Shown: in pieces, positions 8,121 to 16,089 of the stretch | How the letters are laid out: each line of letters starts with the position of its first letter | Numbering within the stretch: position 1 is the first letter of the stretch | NCBI GenBank assembly: GCA_002787355.1 | Contig: PCWN01000011.1 | Span: 58,429 to 121,070 of the forward strand | Source of the DNA: Candidatus Magasanikbacteria bacterium CG11_big_fil_rev_8_21_14_0_20_39_34 | Lineage (GTDB): Bacteria > Patescibacteriota > Patescibacteriia > Magasanikbacterales > UBA922 | Length of the DNA stretch: 62,642 nucleotides | Direction: 5' to 3' | Program-made: the position numbers and the translations under genes | Notes under the pieces: model-generated | Databases searched by the model: none | What the model was told of the DNA's origin: nothing | Seen by the model: the letters and a program-made list of their open reading frames with translations, nothing else

Positions 8121-8666
8121 ATGAGTCAATTACAAACACAATTCAAACAACAGGTAGTACCAGCTCTTAAAGAGAAGTTTGGGTATAAATCAGTTGCACA
8201 GGTACCGGCTCTCAAGAGTGTTACCGTTAATGTTGGTTATGGAAGACATAACAAGGATAAGGCCTACATTGATAACGTAGAGAATACTCTTCGTCGGATT
8301 ACTGGACAAAAGCCAGTTCACAACCTTGCAAGAAAATCTATTTCTAACTTCAAGATTCGTGAAAAGGCAGACATTGGAATGTCAGTGACACTTCGTGGAG
8401 AAATGATGTATGAGTTTTTGTATCGATTTGTTCACCTTGTTCTTCCACGTGTTCGTGACTTTCGTGGAATTTCAAAGAAAGCATTTGATAGACAAGGAAA
8501 TTATAGTCTTGGTATCAAAGAAAGTATTGCTTTCCCGGAAGTAAATGTAGATACGAGTGAAAAAATTCATGGATTACAGGTAGTTATTACTACAAGCGCA
8601 AAGAATAAAGAAGAAGGATTGGCGCTCTTGGAACTCCTGGGATTCCCATTTAAACAAGAATCATAA
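8121..8666 (+). CDS. rplE: Large ribosomal subunit protein uL5
   Basis: uL5, 181 residues, binding 5S rRNA. Seen: ITGQKPVHNLARKSISNFKI, the RGEMMYEFLYRFVHLVLPRV helix, RDFRGISKKAFDRQGNY and the C-terminal VVITTSAKNKEEGLALLELL. It begins 15 bases after rplX. Confidence 0.98.
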   Translation: MSQLQTQFKQQVVPALKEKFGYKSVAQVPALKSVTVNVGYGRHNKDKAYIDNVENTLRRITGQKPVHNLARKSISNFKIREKADIGMSVTLRGEMMYEFLYRFVHLVLPRVRDFRGISKKAFDRQGNYSLGIKESIAFPEVNVDTSEKIHGLQVVITTSAKNKEEGLALLELLGFPFKQES

Positions 8667-8693
8667 TCCGACAGACTTACAGATATTATACAT

Positions 8694-8879
8694 ATGGCAA
8701 CACAAGCACAAATTGCAAAATCAAATAGAAAGCCAAAGTTTACCACGAGACTCGTACGTCGTTGTTGGAAGTGTGGAAGAAAAAGAGGATACATGCGAAA
8801 GTTTAACCTTTGCAGAATCTGTTTCCGTGAACTTGCAAACGCTGGAAAGCTTCCCGGTGTAAGAAAGTCAAGTTGGTAA
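8694..8879 (+). CDS. rpsN: Small ribosomal subunit protein uS14, zinc type
   Basis: uS14 of the short, zinc-binding class, 61 residues. Seen: two CxxC pairs (CWKC and CRIC) holding one zinc, with the signature [14 protein letters not shown] and the C-terminal [10 protein letters not shown]. The zinc form makes its supply depend on zinc, which ties in with the znu operon at 34-37 kb, though no regulatory link is seen. A 110-base gap with a hairpin follows. Confidence 0.98.
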   Translation: MATQAQIAKSNRKPKFTTRLVRRCWKCGRKRGYMRKFNLCRICFRELANAGKLPGVRKSSW

Positions 8880-8884
8880 CATAG

Positions 8885-8941
8885 CTTAATCACCTTAGTA
8901 CTCATCGCAAAATTTTGTGATGCAGTTCTCAGGTGATTAAG
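8885..8941 (+). repeat. Long hairpin between rpsN and rpsH
   Basis: CTTAATCACCT (8885-8895) pairs perfectly with AGGTGATTAAG (8931-8941); inside, CATCGCAAAA pairs with TTTTGTGATG (one G-T pair). No T-run follows. This is the second large hairpin placed exactly in a gene junction of the spc cluster. Confidence 0.75.
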
Positions 8942-8992
8942 GAAAATGTAATTTATATATTCAATAATTTTGAAATAATTCTATAAAAAGGT

Positions 8993-9391
8993 ATGTTCTC
9001 AGACCCAATTGCAGACATGTTAACGAGAATAAGGAATGCCCAAATGGCCAGAAAGCCTTTTGTTGATGTACCATATTCTAAGTTCAAAAAGACCATTGTT
9101 GATATTCTTGAACGTGAGGGATATGTTGGGCAAGTTCGTTTTGAAGAAAAAAAGGATGGTGTTTGTGATATGTTGAATATTACCCTGAAATATCAGAGTG
9201 GAAAGCCGGCAATTCAGTTTATTAAGCGTGAAAGTAAGCCAGGACACCGAAAATATACCAAATCAGAGGAAATTCCAAAGGTTTTGAACGGTTTTGGTTT
9301 GGCAATTTTGTCAACATCAAAAGGAATCATGACCAATAAAGATGCAAGAGAGCAGGGAATTGGTGGAGAAATTATTTGTTCAGTATACTAA
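8993..9391 (+). CDS. rpsH: Small ribosomal subunit protein uS8
   Basis: uS8, 132 residues, a primary 16S-binding protein; in E. coli it represses the spc operon. Seen: DPIADMLTRIRNAQMARK, the VPYSKFKKTIVDILEREGY segment and the C-terminal STSKGIMTNKDAREQGIGGE. A 75-base gap with a hairpin follows it. Confidence 0.98.
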   Translation: MFSDPIADMLTRIRNAQMARKPFVDVPYSKFKKTIVDILEREGYVGQVRFEEKKDGVCDMLNITLKYQSGKPAIQFIKRESKPGHRKYTKSEEIPKVLNGFGLAILSTSKGIMTNKDAREQGIGGEIICSVY

Positions 9392-9392
9392 T

Positions 9393-9440
9393 AGGGTGTA
9401 GGTTTGAGTGTAGTGCAAACTACCCTGAAACCTATACCCT
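9393..9440 (+). repeat. Hairpin between rpsH and rplF
   Basis: AGGGTGTAGGTTT (9393-9405) pairs with AAACCTATACCCT (9428-9440) in 12 of 13 positions plus a wobble; inside, GTAGT (9410-9414) pairs with ACTAC (9419-9423). No T-run follows. Third junction hairpin of the cluster. Confidence 0.7.
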
Positions 9441-9465
9441 AAACCCTATAAATCAAAAGTAAGAT

Positions 9466-10008
9466 ATGTCAAGAATAGGAAAACAGACAATTCAAATTCC
9501 AACAGGCGTTTCTGCACAGGTGGATAACGGTGTTTTGACAGTAAAAGGGCCAAAGGGAGAACTTACACGATCTATTCATCCGCTGGTTACTATAAATATC
9601 CAAGATGGAGTTTTGACGGTAGATGTTGCAAAAAAGGAAGATAAGAAAGAAAGATCACTTTGGGGTGCTTTTGCATCACATGCAAAGAACATGGTTATTG
9701 GTGTAACGGAAGGGTACAAGAAGCAGTTGGAGATAAATGGTGTAGGTTATAAAGTAGCCCTACAGGGAAAAGATCTTAAATTGGATCTTGGTTTCTCTCA
9801 TCCAGTTGTATTTCCAGCGCCTGCAGGTATTGTATTTACAGCGGAAAAGAATATTATTACTATCGAAGGATTTGATAAGGAACTTGTTGGAAAGATTGCA
9901 TCAGAAGTTCGTGCTTTGAGAAAGCCAGAGCCATATAAAGGAAAAGGAATCAAATATATTGATGAGATTATTAGACGTAAAGCTGGTAAGACAGCCAAAA
10001 GTGGTTAA
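9466..10008 (+). CDS. rplF: Large ribosomal subunit protein uL6
   Basis: uL6, 180 residues, two alpha/beta repeats near the sarcin-ricin loop. Seen: MSRIGKQTIQIPTGV at the start, NMVIGVTEGYKKQLEINGVG in the middle, and the signature RKPEPYKGKGIKYIDEII. Normal length and start. Confidence 0.98.
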   Translation: MSRIGKQTIQIPTGVSAQVDNGVLTVKGPKGELTRSIHPLVTINIQDGVLTVDVAKKEDKKERSLWGAFASHAKNMVIGVTEGYKKQLEINGVGYKVALQGKDLKLDLGFSHPVVFPAPAGIVFTAEKNIITIEGFDKELVGKIASEVRALRKPEPYKGKGIKYIDEIIRRKAGKTAKSG

Positions 10009-10019
10009 TTAGTGCATAT

Positions 10020-10394
10020 ATGAATAGAAGTAAACTAACAAGAATTGAGTTACGTGCAAGAAGGCATGCGCGTGTTCGTGCGAAAGTGAATGGAACTTCA
10101 GAACGTCCTCGTCTTGCTGTACACAAAAGTCTTACCTCAATGTATGCACAGATTATTGATGATTCTCAAAAGAAAACGCTCGTAGGACTTCATAGTAAAA
10201 ATCATGGAAAAGATGGAGATGCAGGAGAGAGAAAAGGTAAAGTAGCTACCAGTTTCCTTCTTGGACTTGCAATTGCAAAAAAAGCAAAGGAAGCCGGAGT
10301 GAGCACTGTCGTTTTTGACAGAGGAGGATATCCATATCATGGACGTGTGAAGGCTTTTGCAGAAGGCGCTCGTGAAGGTGGACTTATATTTTAG
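10020..10394 (+). CDS. rplR: Large ribosomal subunit protein uL18
   Basis: uL18, 124 residues, a 5S rRNA binder. Seen: RRHARVRAKVNGTSERPRL, the KSLTSMYAQIIDD strand, and the C-terminal VVFDRGGYPYHGRVKAFAEG signature. It starts 12 bases after rplF. Confidence 0.97.
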   Translation: MNRSKLTRIELRARRHARVRAKVNGTSERPRLAVHKSLTSMYAQIIDDSQKKTLVGLHSKNHGKDGDAGERKGKVATSFLLGLAIAKKAKEAGVSTVVFDRGGYPYHGRVKAFAEGAREGGLIF

Positions 10395-10432
10395 TAAACA
10401 GTAACTCGAAAAAGAGTAATTTGTAAAAAAGT

Positions 10433-11017
10433 ATGGCTAAGGCTAGACCAAAATTCAAACAAAAGAAAGAGAAGCCAGAGTTTGATCAGATCATTGTGGA
10501 TCTTGCTCGTGTAACTCGTGTAACCAAAGGTGGTAAGCAGCTGAGTTTTCGTGCCTGTCTTATTATTGGAGATAGAAATGGACGAGTTGGATTTGGTGTT
10601 GAAAAAGGAAAGGATGTTCAAATTGCTGTGCAGAAAGCCTTTAACCAAGCAAAGAAGAATGTAATTTTAGTTCCGATTGTTCATCATACTATTCCACATA
10701 GCGTAGAGGCTAAGTTTAAAGCAGGAAAAGTTATGTTGAAACCTGCTCCACAGGGTTCTGGTATTATTGCTGGATCTGTTATTCGTACGGTTTTGGAAAT
10801 GGCAGGTGTGCCAAACGTTTCTGCAAAGATGTTGAGCAAAACAAATAATAAAATTACAAATGTAAAAGCAACCTTCAAGGCTCTTGAAAACTTTAAAATT
10901 AAGGCAAGAGTGAAAAAAGCAGTGATGCCAGAAGGTGAGAAGAAGGCCGAAGTTGAAAAAAAGAAACCAGCGGTAAAAAAAACATCAGCACCTAAGAAAC
11001 AAAAAGGTGAAAAATAG
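10433..11017 (+). CDS. rpsE: Small ribosomal subunit protein uS5 with basic tail
   Basis: uS5, 194 residues, part of the mRNA entry site. Seen: the double-stranded-RNA-binding-like N-terminal domain with RACLIIGDRNGRVGFGVEKG, then TIPHSVEAKFKAGKVML and VRTVLEMAGVPNVSAKMLS style motifs of the C-terminal domain. The last ~30 residues are Lys/Ala/Pro-rich low complexity. The next gene is uL15; the expected uL30 gene is absent. Confidence 0.97.
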   Translation: MAKARPKFKQKKEKPEFDQIIVDLARVTRVTKGGKQLSFRACLIIGDRNGRVGFGVEKGKDVQIAVQKAFNQAKKNVILVPIVHHTIPHSVEAKFKAGKVMLKPAPQGSGIIAGSVIRTVLEMAGVPNVSAKMLSKTNNKITNVKATFKALENFKIKARVKKAVMPEGEKKAEVEKKKPAVKKTSAPKKQKGEK

Positions 11018-11045
11018 CCAGTAATTGAACGTTTATCTAAACTCT

Positions 11046-11489
11046 ATGACTTTGTCAGCACATACAATTAAACCAAATAAAGGATCACAAAGACGTTCTA
11101 AGCGTGTTGGTCGTGGAAATGGTTCTGGAAAAGGAACAACTGCAGCACGTGGTATGAAGGGGCAAAGAGCTCGTTCTGGTGGAAAGAGTGGAAATGCTGC
11201 AAGAAGTTTCAAGCAATCACTTCAAAAAATTCCTAAACTTCATGGATTTAATAGTCTTGTACCTAAAAAGACTACTGTTTCTCTCTCTACACTTGAACGT
11301 GTATGTGAAAATGGAAGTAAAGTAACTCCATACTTCTTGGAAAAAGTGGGAGTAATTGCTCACGCAAGCACTGGTGTAAAAATTGTCGCCAATGGTGAAT
11401 TGAAAAAGAAGCTGGATATTGTTGGATGTTTTGCCAGCAAAGCAGCTATTGAAGCGATTGAAAAAGCAGGCGGAAAAATGACTTTTTAG
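11046..11489 (+). CDS. rplO: Large ribosomal subunit protein uL15
   Basis: uL15, 147 residues. Seen: the Arg/Gly-rich N-terminus RSKRVGRGNGSGKGTTAARG followed by GMKGQRARSGGKSGNAARSF, and the C-terminal domain with GVKIVANGELKKKLDIVG. A TTG at 11025 is in frame, but the ATG at 11046 fits the family start. It lies 28 bases after rpsE with no rpmD (uL30) between; loss of uL30 is a known CPR trait. Confidence 0.97.
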   Translation: MTLSAHTIKPNKGSQRRSKRVGRGNGSGKGTTAARGMKGQRARSGGKSGNAARSFKQSLQKIPKLHGFNSLVPKKTTVSLSTLERVCENGSKVTPYFLEKVGVIAHASTGVKIVANGELKKKLDIVGCFASKAAIEAIEKAGGKMTF

Positions 11490-11550
11490 TAATAGTGGCA
11501 TACGGATTGGTGTATTTCACGATTCGTAGACCATTCATAGATCCGTACGT

Positions 11551-12819
11551 ATGGAAAAATTCAGAAAAATTTGGAAAACAAAGAGTCTTAGAAATAGCGT
11601 CCTTTATGTAATAGGGATGCTTGTTATTTTTCGTGCGGCAGCTCATATTCCAGTTCCGGGGATTGATACTGAAATACTTGGAAGACTTTTATCTGAAAAT
11701 GAAGTTCTTGGTTTGTTGAATGTATTTTCGGGTGGAACCATAAAGAACTTTTCTCTTGTAATGCTTGGAGTTGCTCCATACATTACTGCATCTATCATTT
11801 TTCAGCTTTTGAATATGGTCGTTCCTTATTTTGAGGAACTTTCCAAAGAAGGTGAGATGGGACAGAGAAAATTGAACATGTATACTCGTATTACTTCTGT
11901 TCCTTTGGCTATGTTGCAGGCGTTTGGTTTGATCAAGCTTCTTTCACAGTCAAATGCAGGAATATTTGGAGATGGTTTGACAACATTTAGATTTGTTTCA
12001 ACAGTGATTACAGCAACAGTAGGTACTATATTTTTGATGTGGATTGGTGAACTTATAAGTGAGAAAAAAATTGGGAATGGTATTTCCATTCTTATTTTTG
12101 CTGGAATTATCGCTGCTCTCCCAGGAACACTGCAAAATTTGTTGGTAAATTACAACCCTTCAGAGATATATACGTACGTTATGTTTCTTGTCGTTGCTAT
12201 TGTTACTGTAGTTGCGGTTGTTTTCATTAGTGAGGGACAGCGTAACGTTCCCGTAAACTATGCTCGAAGCACTGGTGGAAGAGGTCAGGCCGCGCGTCAG
12301 TCTCACTTACCACTTCGTATCAATATGGCAGGAGTTATTCCTATTATCTTTGCTATTTCATTGGTACTCTTTCCACCAATGGTGGCGCAGTTTTTTATCA
12401 GACATACTGGGCTTTTGGGAAGGATGGCACGTTTAACAGTTGATTTGTTTAATAATCAACTTTTCTACGGAATATTGTATTTTGTCCTCGTATTCGGATT
12501 TACATATTTTTATACAGCGGTTATCTTCAAACCACAGGATATTGCAGAAAATCTTCAGAGACAGGGTGGTTTTATCCCTGGAATTCGTCCTGGTAAACAA
12601 ACGGAGGACTACTTGAATCACATTATGAGTCGCCTTGTTTTTTCAGGAGCTCTCTTTCTTGCTGTGATTGCAATTCTTCCATTGGTTTTGCAGGCTGCAA
12701 CTGGAACTCAATCACTTGCTCTTGGTGGGACAGGACTTCTTATCGTGGTAAGTGTAGCAATAGATATTACTCGACAGATTGATGCGCAAATTACAATGCA
12801 TGAGTACGATAGAGTCTAG
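11551..12819 (+). CDS. secY: Protein translocase subunit SecY
   Basis: SecY, 422 residues, the protein-conducting channel of the Sec translocon in the inner membrane. Seen: about ten hydrophobic segments, the plug-region start IPVPGID, the FSLVMLGVAPYITASI segment, the cytoplasmic loop RNVPVNYARS with the conserved basic tip, and GFIPGIRPGKQTEDYL near TM9. Position after rplO is canonical. A small inverted repeat (ACGGAT/ATCCGT) occupies the 60-base gap before it. Confidence 0.98.
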   Translation: MEKFRKIWKTKSLRNSVLYVIGMLVIFRAAAHIPVPGIDTEILGRLLSENEVLGLLNVFSGGTIKNFSLVMLGVAPYITASIIFQLLNMVVPYFEELSKEGEMGQRKLNMYTRITSVPLAMLQAFGLIKLLSQSNAGIFGDGLTTFRFVSTVITATVGTIFLMWIGELISEKKIGNGISILIFAGIIAALPGTLQNLLVNYNPSEIYTYVMFLVVAIVTVVAVVFISEGQRNVPVNYARSTGGRGQAARQSHLPLRINMAGVIPIIFAISLVLFPPMVAQFFIRHTGLLGRMARLTVDLFNNQLFYGILYFVLVFGFTYFYTAVIFKPQDIAENLQRQGGFIPGIRPGKQTEDYLNHIMSRLVFSGALFLAVIAILPLVLQAATGTQSLALGGTGLLIVVSVAIDITRQIDAQITMHEYDRV

Positions 12820-12850
12820 TTCGTTCTTTTTCTTTCATACGTTTTTTACT

Positions 12851-12893
12851 ACAAACACCCTCAATCGGGTGTTTGTGCAATTCATGGTATAAT
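12851..12893 (+). promoter_or_regulatory. Hairpin and -10 box after secY
   Basis: ACAAACACCC (12851-12860) pairs perfectly with GGGTGTTTGT (12867-12876) around TCAATC; no T-run follows. A TATAAT at 12888-12893 may start a transcript for the next two genes, but no convincing -35 is seen. Confidence 0.5.
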
Positions 12894-12918
12894 AATACTT
12901 ATTTCATGAGAAAAAAAT

Positions 12919-13218
12919 ATGTCATTGTTATCAAGTATTTTTGGTTCCAGCCATACCTATTCAAGAGAGTTACATTACATTTCTGAAGTAGAAATAAAAA
13001 AACTCATTTGTCATGAAAAAGAACGTACGTTGGATAGTATTGAAGAGACAAAAGTAGAGCAGGCACTTATTGCGGCAAGGGTAAATGGAAAACTATCTTT
13101 AGAGAAGATTTACCGAACACTTTTAAGCCTAAAAGAAAGACACAATATTAGTAAATACGATGTAGAAGGAGTTATGAAAATATGTCAGGAATATTTTCAA
13201 ACGCATTTTAATAAGTAG
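12919..13218 (+). CDS. Unknown 99-residue protein between secY and adk
   Basis: I do not recognise this protein. It is soluble, charged and probably all-helical, without signal peptide, membrane segment or cysteine motif apart from single Cys residues in ICHEKER and MKICQEYF. The ATG at 12919 follows an A-rich stretch without a Shine-Dalgarno. It ends 1 base before adk, so the two are almost certainly co-transcribed and translationally coupled. The frame quality (conserved-looking codon use, no low complexity) supports a real gene. Confidence 0.8.
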   Translation: MSLLSSIFGSSHTYSRELHYISEVEIKKLICHEKERTLDSIEETKVEQALIAARVNGKLSLEKIYRTLLSLKERHNISKYDVEGVMKICQEYFQTHFNK

Positions 13219-13219
13219 T

Positions 13220-13891
13220 ATGAAAAAGGTTATTATTTTATTGGGAGTACCAGGGAGTGGAAAAGGAACACAGGCAAGAATATTGGCAGAAGAGTTTGGA
13301 TATGTACAGATTTCAACAGGAGACCTCTTGCGTGAGCTTGAAGCAGATCCTCATGCGCCACAGGAGGATAAAGAGAAACTTCAAGTTATGAAGGCAGGTG
13401 GTTTGGTAGCAGATGATCTTATTTACCGTCTTGCTTTTGCAGCCATAGAAAAAAATCTTGAACTTGGTAATGTGGTTATGCTCGATGGTGCTATTCGCAA
13501 TGTCATTCAAGCAGAAGCATATGATACTTTTCTAAAGGATCATATAAATGAGGGAGAGGAAATTGCTATTGAATTTCGTTTGAGTGATGTAACGTCTTTC
13601 AGACGTCTTTCAAAAAGAAAAGTTTGTTCTGCTTGTGGGAATATTATCCCGTATTCAACCGATAATGCTGCCAAGACGGTATGTGAAAAGTGTGGTGGAG
13701 ATTTAGTAGTAAGGGGAGACGACAATGAAGAAACCATTAAAAAACGTATTGCAGCACAGGGAAATGAAAAGTTAGCACCTATAACGGATTACTATCGTAA
13801 ACGGGGTATTCTCTTTAGCGTAAATGGTGAGGGGGATATAAAAGATGTAGATACTGAAGTGAAAAACATTTTAGGAATCAAAAATACCTAA
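13220..13891 (+). CDS. adk: Adenylate kinase with zinc lid
   Basis: Adk, 223 residues, interconverts ATP, ADP and AMP. Seen: P-loop GVPGSGKGT at residues 9-17, the AMP-binding STGDLLREL, DGAIRNVIQAE in place of the usual DGFPR (Ala90-Ile for Phe-Pro), and a lid with four zinc cysteines C136, C139, C155, C158 as in Gram-positive enzymes. The altered DGFPR motif is a notable deviation. It starts 1 base after the small upstream gene and is followed by a bidirectional terminator. Confidence 0.95.
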   Translation: MKKVIILLGVPGSGKGTQARILAEEFGYVQISTGDLLRELEADPHAPQEDKEKLQVMKAGGLVADDLIYRLAFAAIEKNLELGNVVMLDGAIRNVIQAEAYDTFLKDHINEGEEIAIEFRLSDVTSFRRLSKRKVCSACGNIIPYSTDNAAKTVCEKCGGDLVVRGDDNEETIKKRIAAQGNEKLAPITDYYRKRGILFSVNGEGDIKDVDTEVKNILGIKNT

Positions 13892-13905
13892 GGAATATAT
13901 AAAAT

Positions 13906-13935
13906 AAAAAAGACCATGTGAAATGGTCTTTTTTT
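13906..13935. terminator. Bidirectional terminator between adk and the TrmB-type gene
   Basis: AAAAAGACCAT pairs with ATGGTCTTTTT around a short loop; A- and T-runs on both sides serve adk (+) and the converging regulator gene (-), whose last codons overlap it. Confidence 0.85.
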
Positions 13936-14677
13936 AATGGTGTTTGTCTTGAAGAGATTCTTTGATAATTTTACACATTATGCGGAGAGTATTGGCAAGG
14001 GGAGCATTCGTAAGAACGGTTCCAAAAATAGGTTCTTCGAGTGATATAAGAGCAATGTTATCATTCCAAATAAATATATCAGTAGAGATATCTTTGTACT
14101 TTTCGGGCAAAATGTCAACATCATAATACCCTTTCAAAACTTCTTTCGTTTTTTTCCCAACTCCTTTTCCTGATTCAGGTGTAAGAATATCATAGAGAAT
14201 AATACCTCGTTCTTTCAGCTGAAAGACAAATTTATGAAAAAAATCTTTATGAAGCTCATCGAGATGTTTGGTAGAACCTATGGCATAAATTTCCTTTGCA
14301 TTGAGTGCTTGCCAGTATATATTTTTCACTTGTGAAAATCCTTCATAAAAAGTAATTTTTGGTTTGTTCTTTTGTGTTACATGAAGAGCACGTAGGTCTG
14401 GAAGAAGTTTTTCCAAACTTCTTTTTTTATTATCGAGATTTTGTAAGAGTACTTCTGGATCGGAGGCAATATAGGCCTTTTGTTTCCCTTGTTTTTGAAC
14501 CTCAATAAGGCCTTTCAACCGGAGCCCTTCAAGAACATTATAGCAGTTGGTACGGGCAATTTTAGTTCCACGGGCAATTTGAGGGGGAGTTGAGAGGCCA
14601 TTTTCCAAAAGGTAGAGATATATTATGATCTCTGATTTGTGAAGTCCATAGTGATTGAGCTGCTCTTGTAATGTCAT
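13934..14677 (-). CDS. TrmB-family transcriptional regulator
   Basis: 247 residues. The N-terminal winged helix-turn-helix (about 1-75) has the TrmB pattern LNHYGLHKSEIIIYLYLLEN, IARGTKIARTNCYNVLEGL and LKGLIEVQKQG; a short coiled coil (80-100) and a PLD-like effector region (about 105-240) follow. TrmB proteins usually sense sugars or related metabolites. It is divergent from a substrate-binding lipoprotein gene, so it probably controls that gene. It has its own near-perfect promoter on the minus strand. Confidence 0.88.
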   Translation of the reverse strand: MTLQEQLNHYGLHKSEIIIYLYLLENGLSTPPQIARGTKIARTNCYNVLEGLRLKGLIEVQKQGKQKAYIASDPEVLLQNLDNKKRSLEKLLPDLRALHVTQKNKPKITFYEGFSQVKNIYWQALNAKEIYAIGSTKHLDELHKDFFHKFVFQLKERGIILYDILTPESGKGVGKKTKEVLKGYYDVDILPEKYKDISTDIFIWNDNIALISLEEPIFGTVLTNAPLANTLRIMCKIIKESLQDKHH

Positions 14678-14711
14678 AATAGAGGAGGATATAGTTTATT
14701 TGTCAATTACA

Positions 14712-14740
14712 ATTATATCATTTTTTATGCATAATGTCAA
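14712..14740 (-). promoter_or_regulatory. Promoter of the TrmB-type regulator
   Basis: Read on the minus strand: TTGACA (14740-14735), 17-base spacer, TATAAT (14717-14712). Both boxes are perfect. It lies about 35 bases before the regulator start. Confidence 0.85.
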
Positions 14741-14780
14741 TAAAAAATATAAAAATAGCTTAAATTAGGTATATTTTGTA

Positions 14781-14809
14781 TTGACATATATCTTTTTTTA
14801 TCATATAAT
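14781..14809 (+). promoter_or_regulatory. Promoter of the substrate-binding protein gene
   Basis: TTGACA (14781-14786), 17-base spacer, TATAAT (14804-14809). Just downstream, CTCATTGAG forms a small palindrome that could be an operator. Confidence 0.87.
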
Positions 14810-14852
14810 GCTACGTCTCATTGAGGCATATTATTCAATAACTTAAAAACAT

Positions 14853-15971
14853 ATGAATAGACGTAGGGTAATGCTTTTTGTTCTTCTCCTCTTGGCGGGA
14901 ATGGGATGTTCTCGACTTAATACACAAGATATTAAAGAAGACAGTTCCCAAGAAAAGGAAACCATTACTGTTGGCTATATTGGTCCACAAAGTGGTGACT
15001 CAGCGATTATCGGTGAGGCAAATGTAGCTGGTGTCAAGATTGCTTTTCAGAAGTTACAAGAAGATCTTGGAAAGGATCTGAATTTGAAGCTTATCATAGA
15101 AGATGATCAATTTGATGAAAGACAAAGTATCTCTGCTTACCAAAAGCTTGTTAATATAGATCATGCAGATTATATCTTAGATGCAACTTATGGTGCTGTG
15201 CTATCTCTAGCAGGTCAGGCACAAAACGATGGTGTACTTCTTATCAATCCGCTTGATAGTAGTGAAGAATTGTCAAACTTATCGGAGAATACTTTTTCCA
15301 TTGGCATCTATGATGAATCAATTGGTTTGAGTATTGCTGACTATCTTAATAATCAAGGTGCTAAAAATATTGGTGTTCTTGCTCTGTATGATCCATTTAC
15401 AGACTTAGTAAAGGGGGCTTTTAAAGAAAGAGTGCATGCTTCTGTGGAGGAAGAAGGTTATACTATAAATGACTCAGATTTTCGTACTACACTTCTTAAG
15501 TTTAAACAAAAGGATGCAATTGTCCTTTTGGGGTGGGAAGAATCTGGGAGAATCGTAAAGCAGGCTCGTGAGTTAGGCTTCACACAAGAAATAATTGGAA
15601 TTGATACCTTTGCAAGTGAGGACTTTCGAAAGAATACTCAAGGTTCATACAATGGTTTAAAATTTGCATTTTGGCAGGGCGCTTCAGAAAATGCGGAATA
15701 TACGAAGCTTCTTGATGCCTATCAAAAAACCTATGGAAAGGATCCTGAAAATATCTTGTTCACGGCGACAGGCTATGATGCTATGCGCGTAATGGGCCAG
15801 GCCATAAAAGAATGTGGAAAGGATACTGCTTGTGCGAGAAAAAATATACAGGAAACAAAGAATTTTCCTGGTGCTACGGGATTGATTACTGTAGACCATG
15901 ATAATGTAACCAGAAGCATACAGGAGACCATACATTACTATGATGGGGAACAGATACGCGAACTGAAATAA
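14853..15971 (+). CDS. Orphan branched-chain amino acid-type substrate-binding lipoprotein
   Basis: 372 residues, type I periplasmic-binding fold of the LivJ/Peripla_BP_6 kind. Seen: a signal peptide ending in LLLAGMGC (Cys19, an imperfect lipobox), an opening VGYIGPQSGDSAIIGEANVAG and IIEDDQFDE typical of the family, and a C-terminal GYDAMRVMGQAI. No permease or ATPase is near, so it may be a sensor or use transport genes elsewhere. It is divergent from the TrmB-type regulator and ends at its own terminator. The unit interrupts what would be adk-map linkage. Confidence 0.88.
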   Translation: MNRRRVMLFVLLLLAGMGCSRLNTQDIKEDSSQEKETITVGYIGPQSGDSAIIGEANVAGVKIAFQKLQEDLGKDLNLKLIIEDDQFDERQSISAYQKLVNIDHADYILDATYGAVLSLAGQAQNDGVLLINPLDSSEELSNLSENTFSIGIYDESIGLSIADYLNNQGAKNIGVLALYDPFTDLVKGAFKERVHASVEEEGYTINDSDFRTTLLKFKQKDAIVLLGWEESGRIVKQARELGFTQEIIGIDTFASEDFRKNTQGSYNGLKFAFWQGASENAEYTKLLDAYQKTYGKDPENILFTATGYDAMRVMGQAIKECGKDTACARKNIQETKNFPGATGLITVDHDNVTRSIQETIHYYDGEQIRELK

Positions 15972-15996
15972 AAGGATTTTATATTGAAAAATAGGG

Positions 15997-16026
15997 AAAA
16001 TGACCTCAAAAGAGGTCATTTTTTTA
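15997..16026 (+). terminator. Terminator after the binding-protein gene
   Basis: AAAATGACCTC pairs with GAGGTCATTTT around AAAA, followed by further T residues. Confidence 0.9.
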
Positions 16027-16089
16027 TCCTTGATTTTTCAGCCTTTTGCTGGTATATTGTAAAAGATTATTCAATGTTAAGTTATTGTC

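Noticed and set aside
11500-11549. Inverted repeat ahead of secY as an attenuator
   Set aside because: Arms of six to seven bases far apart, no T-run and no competing fold.
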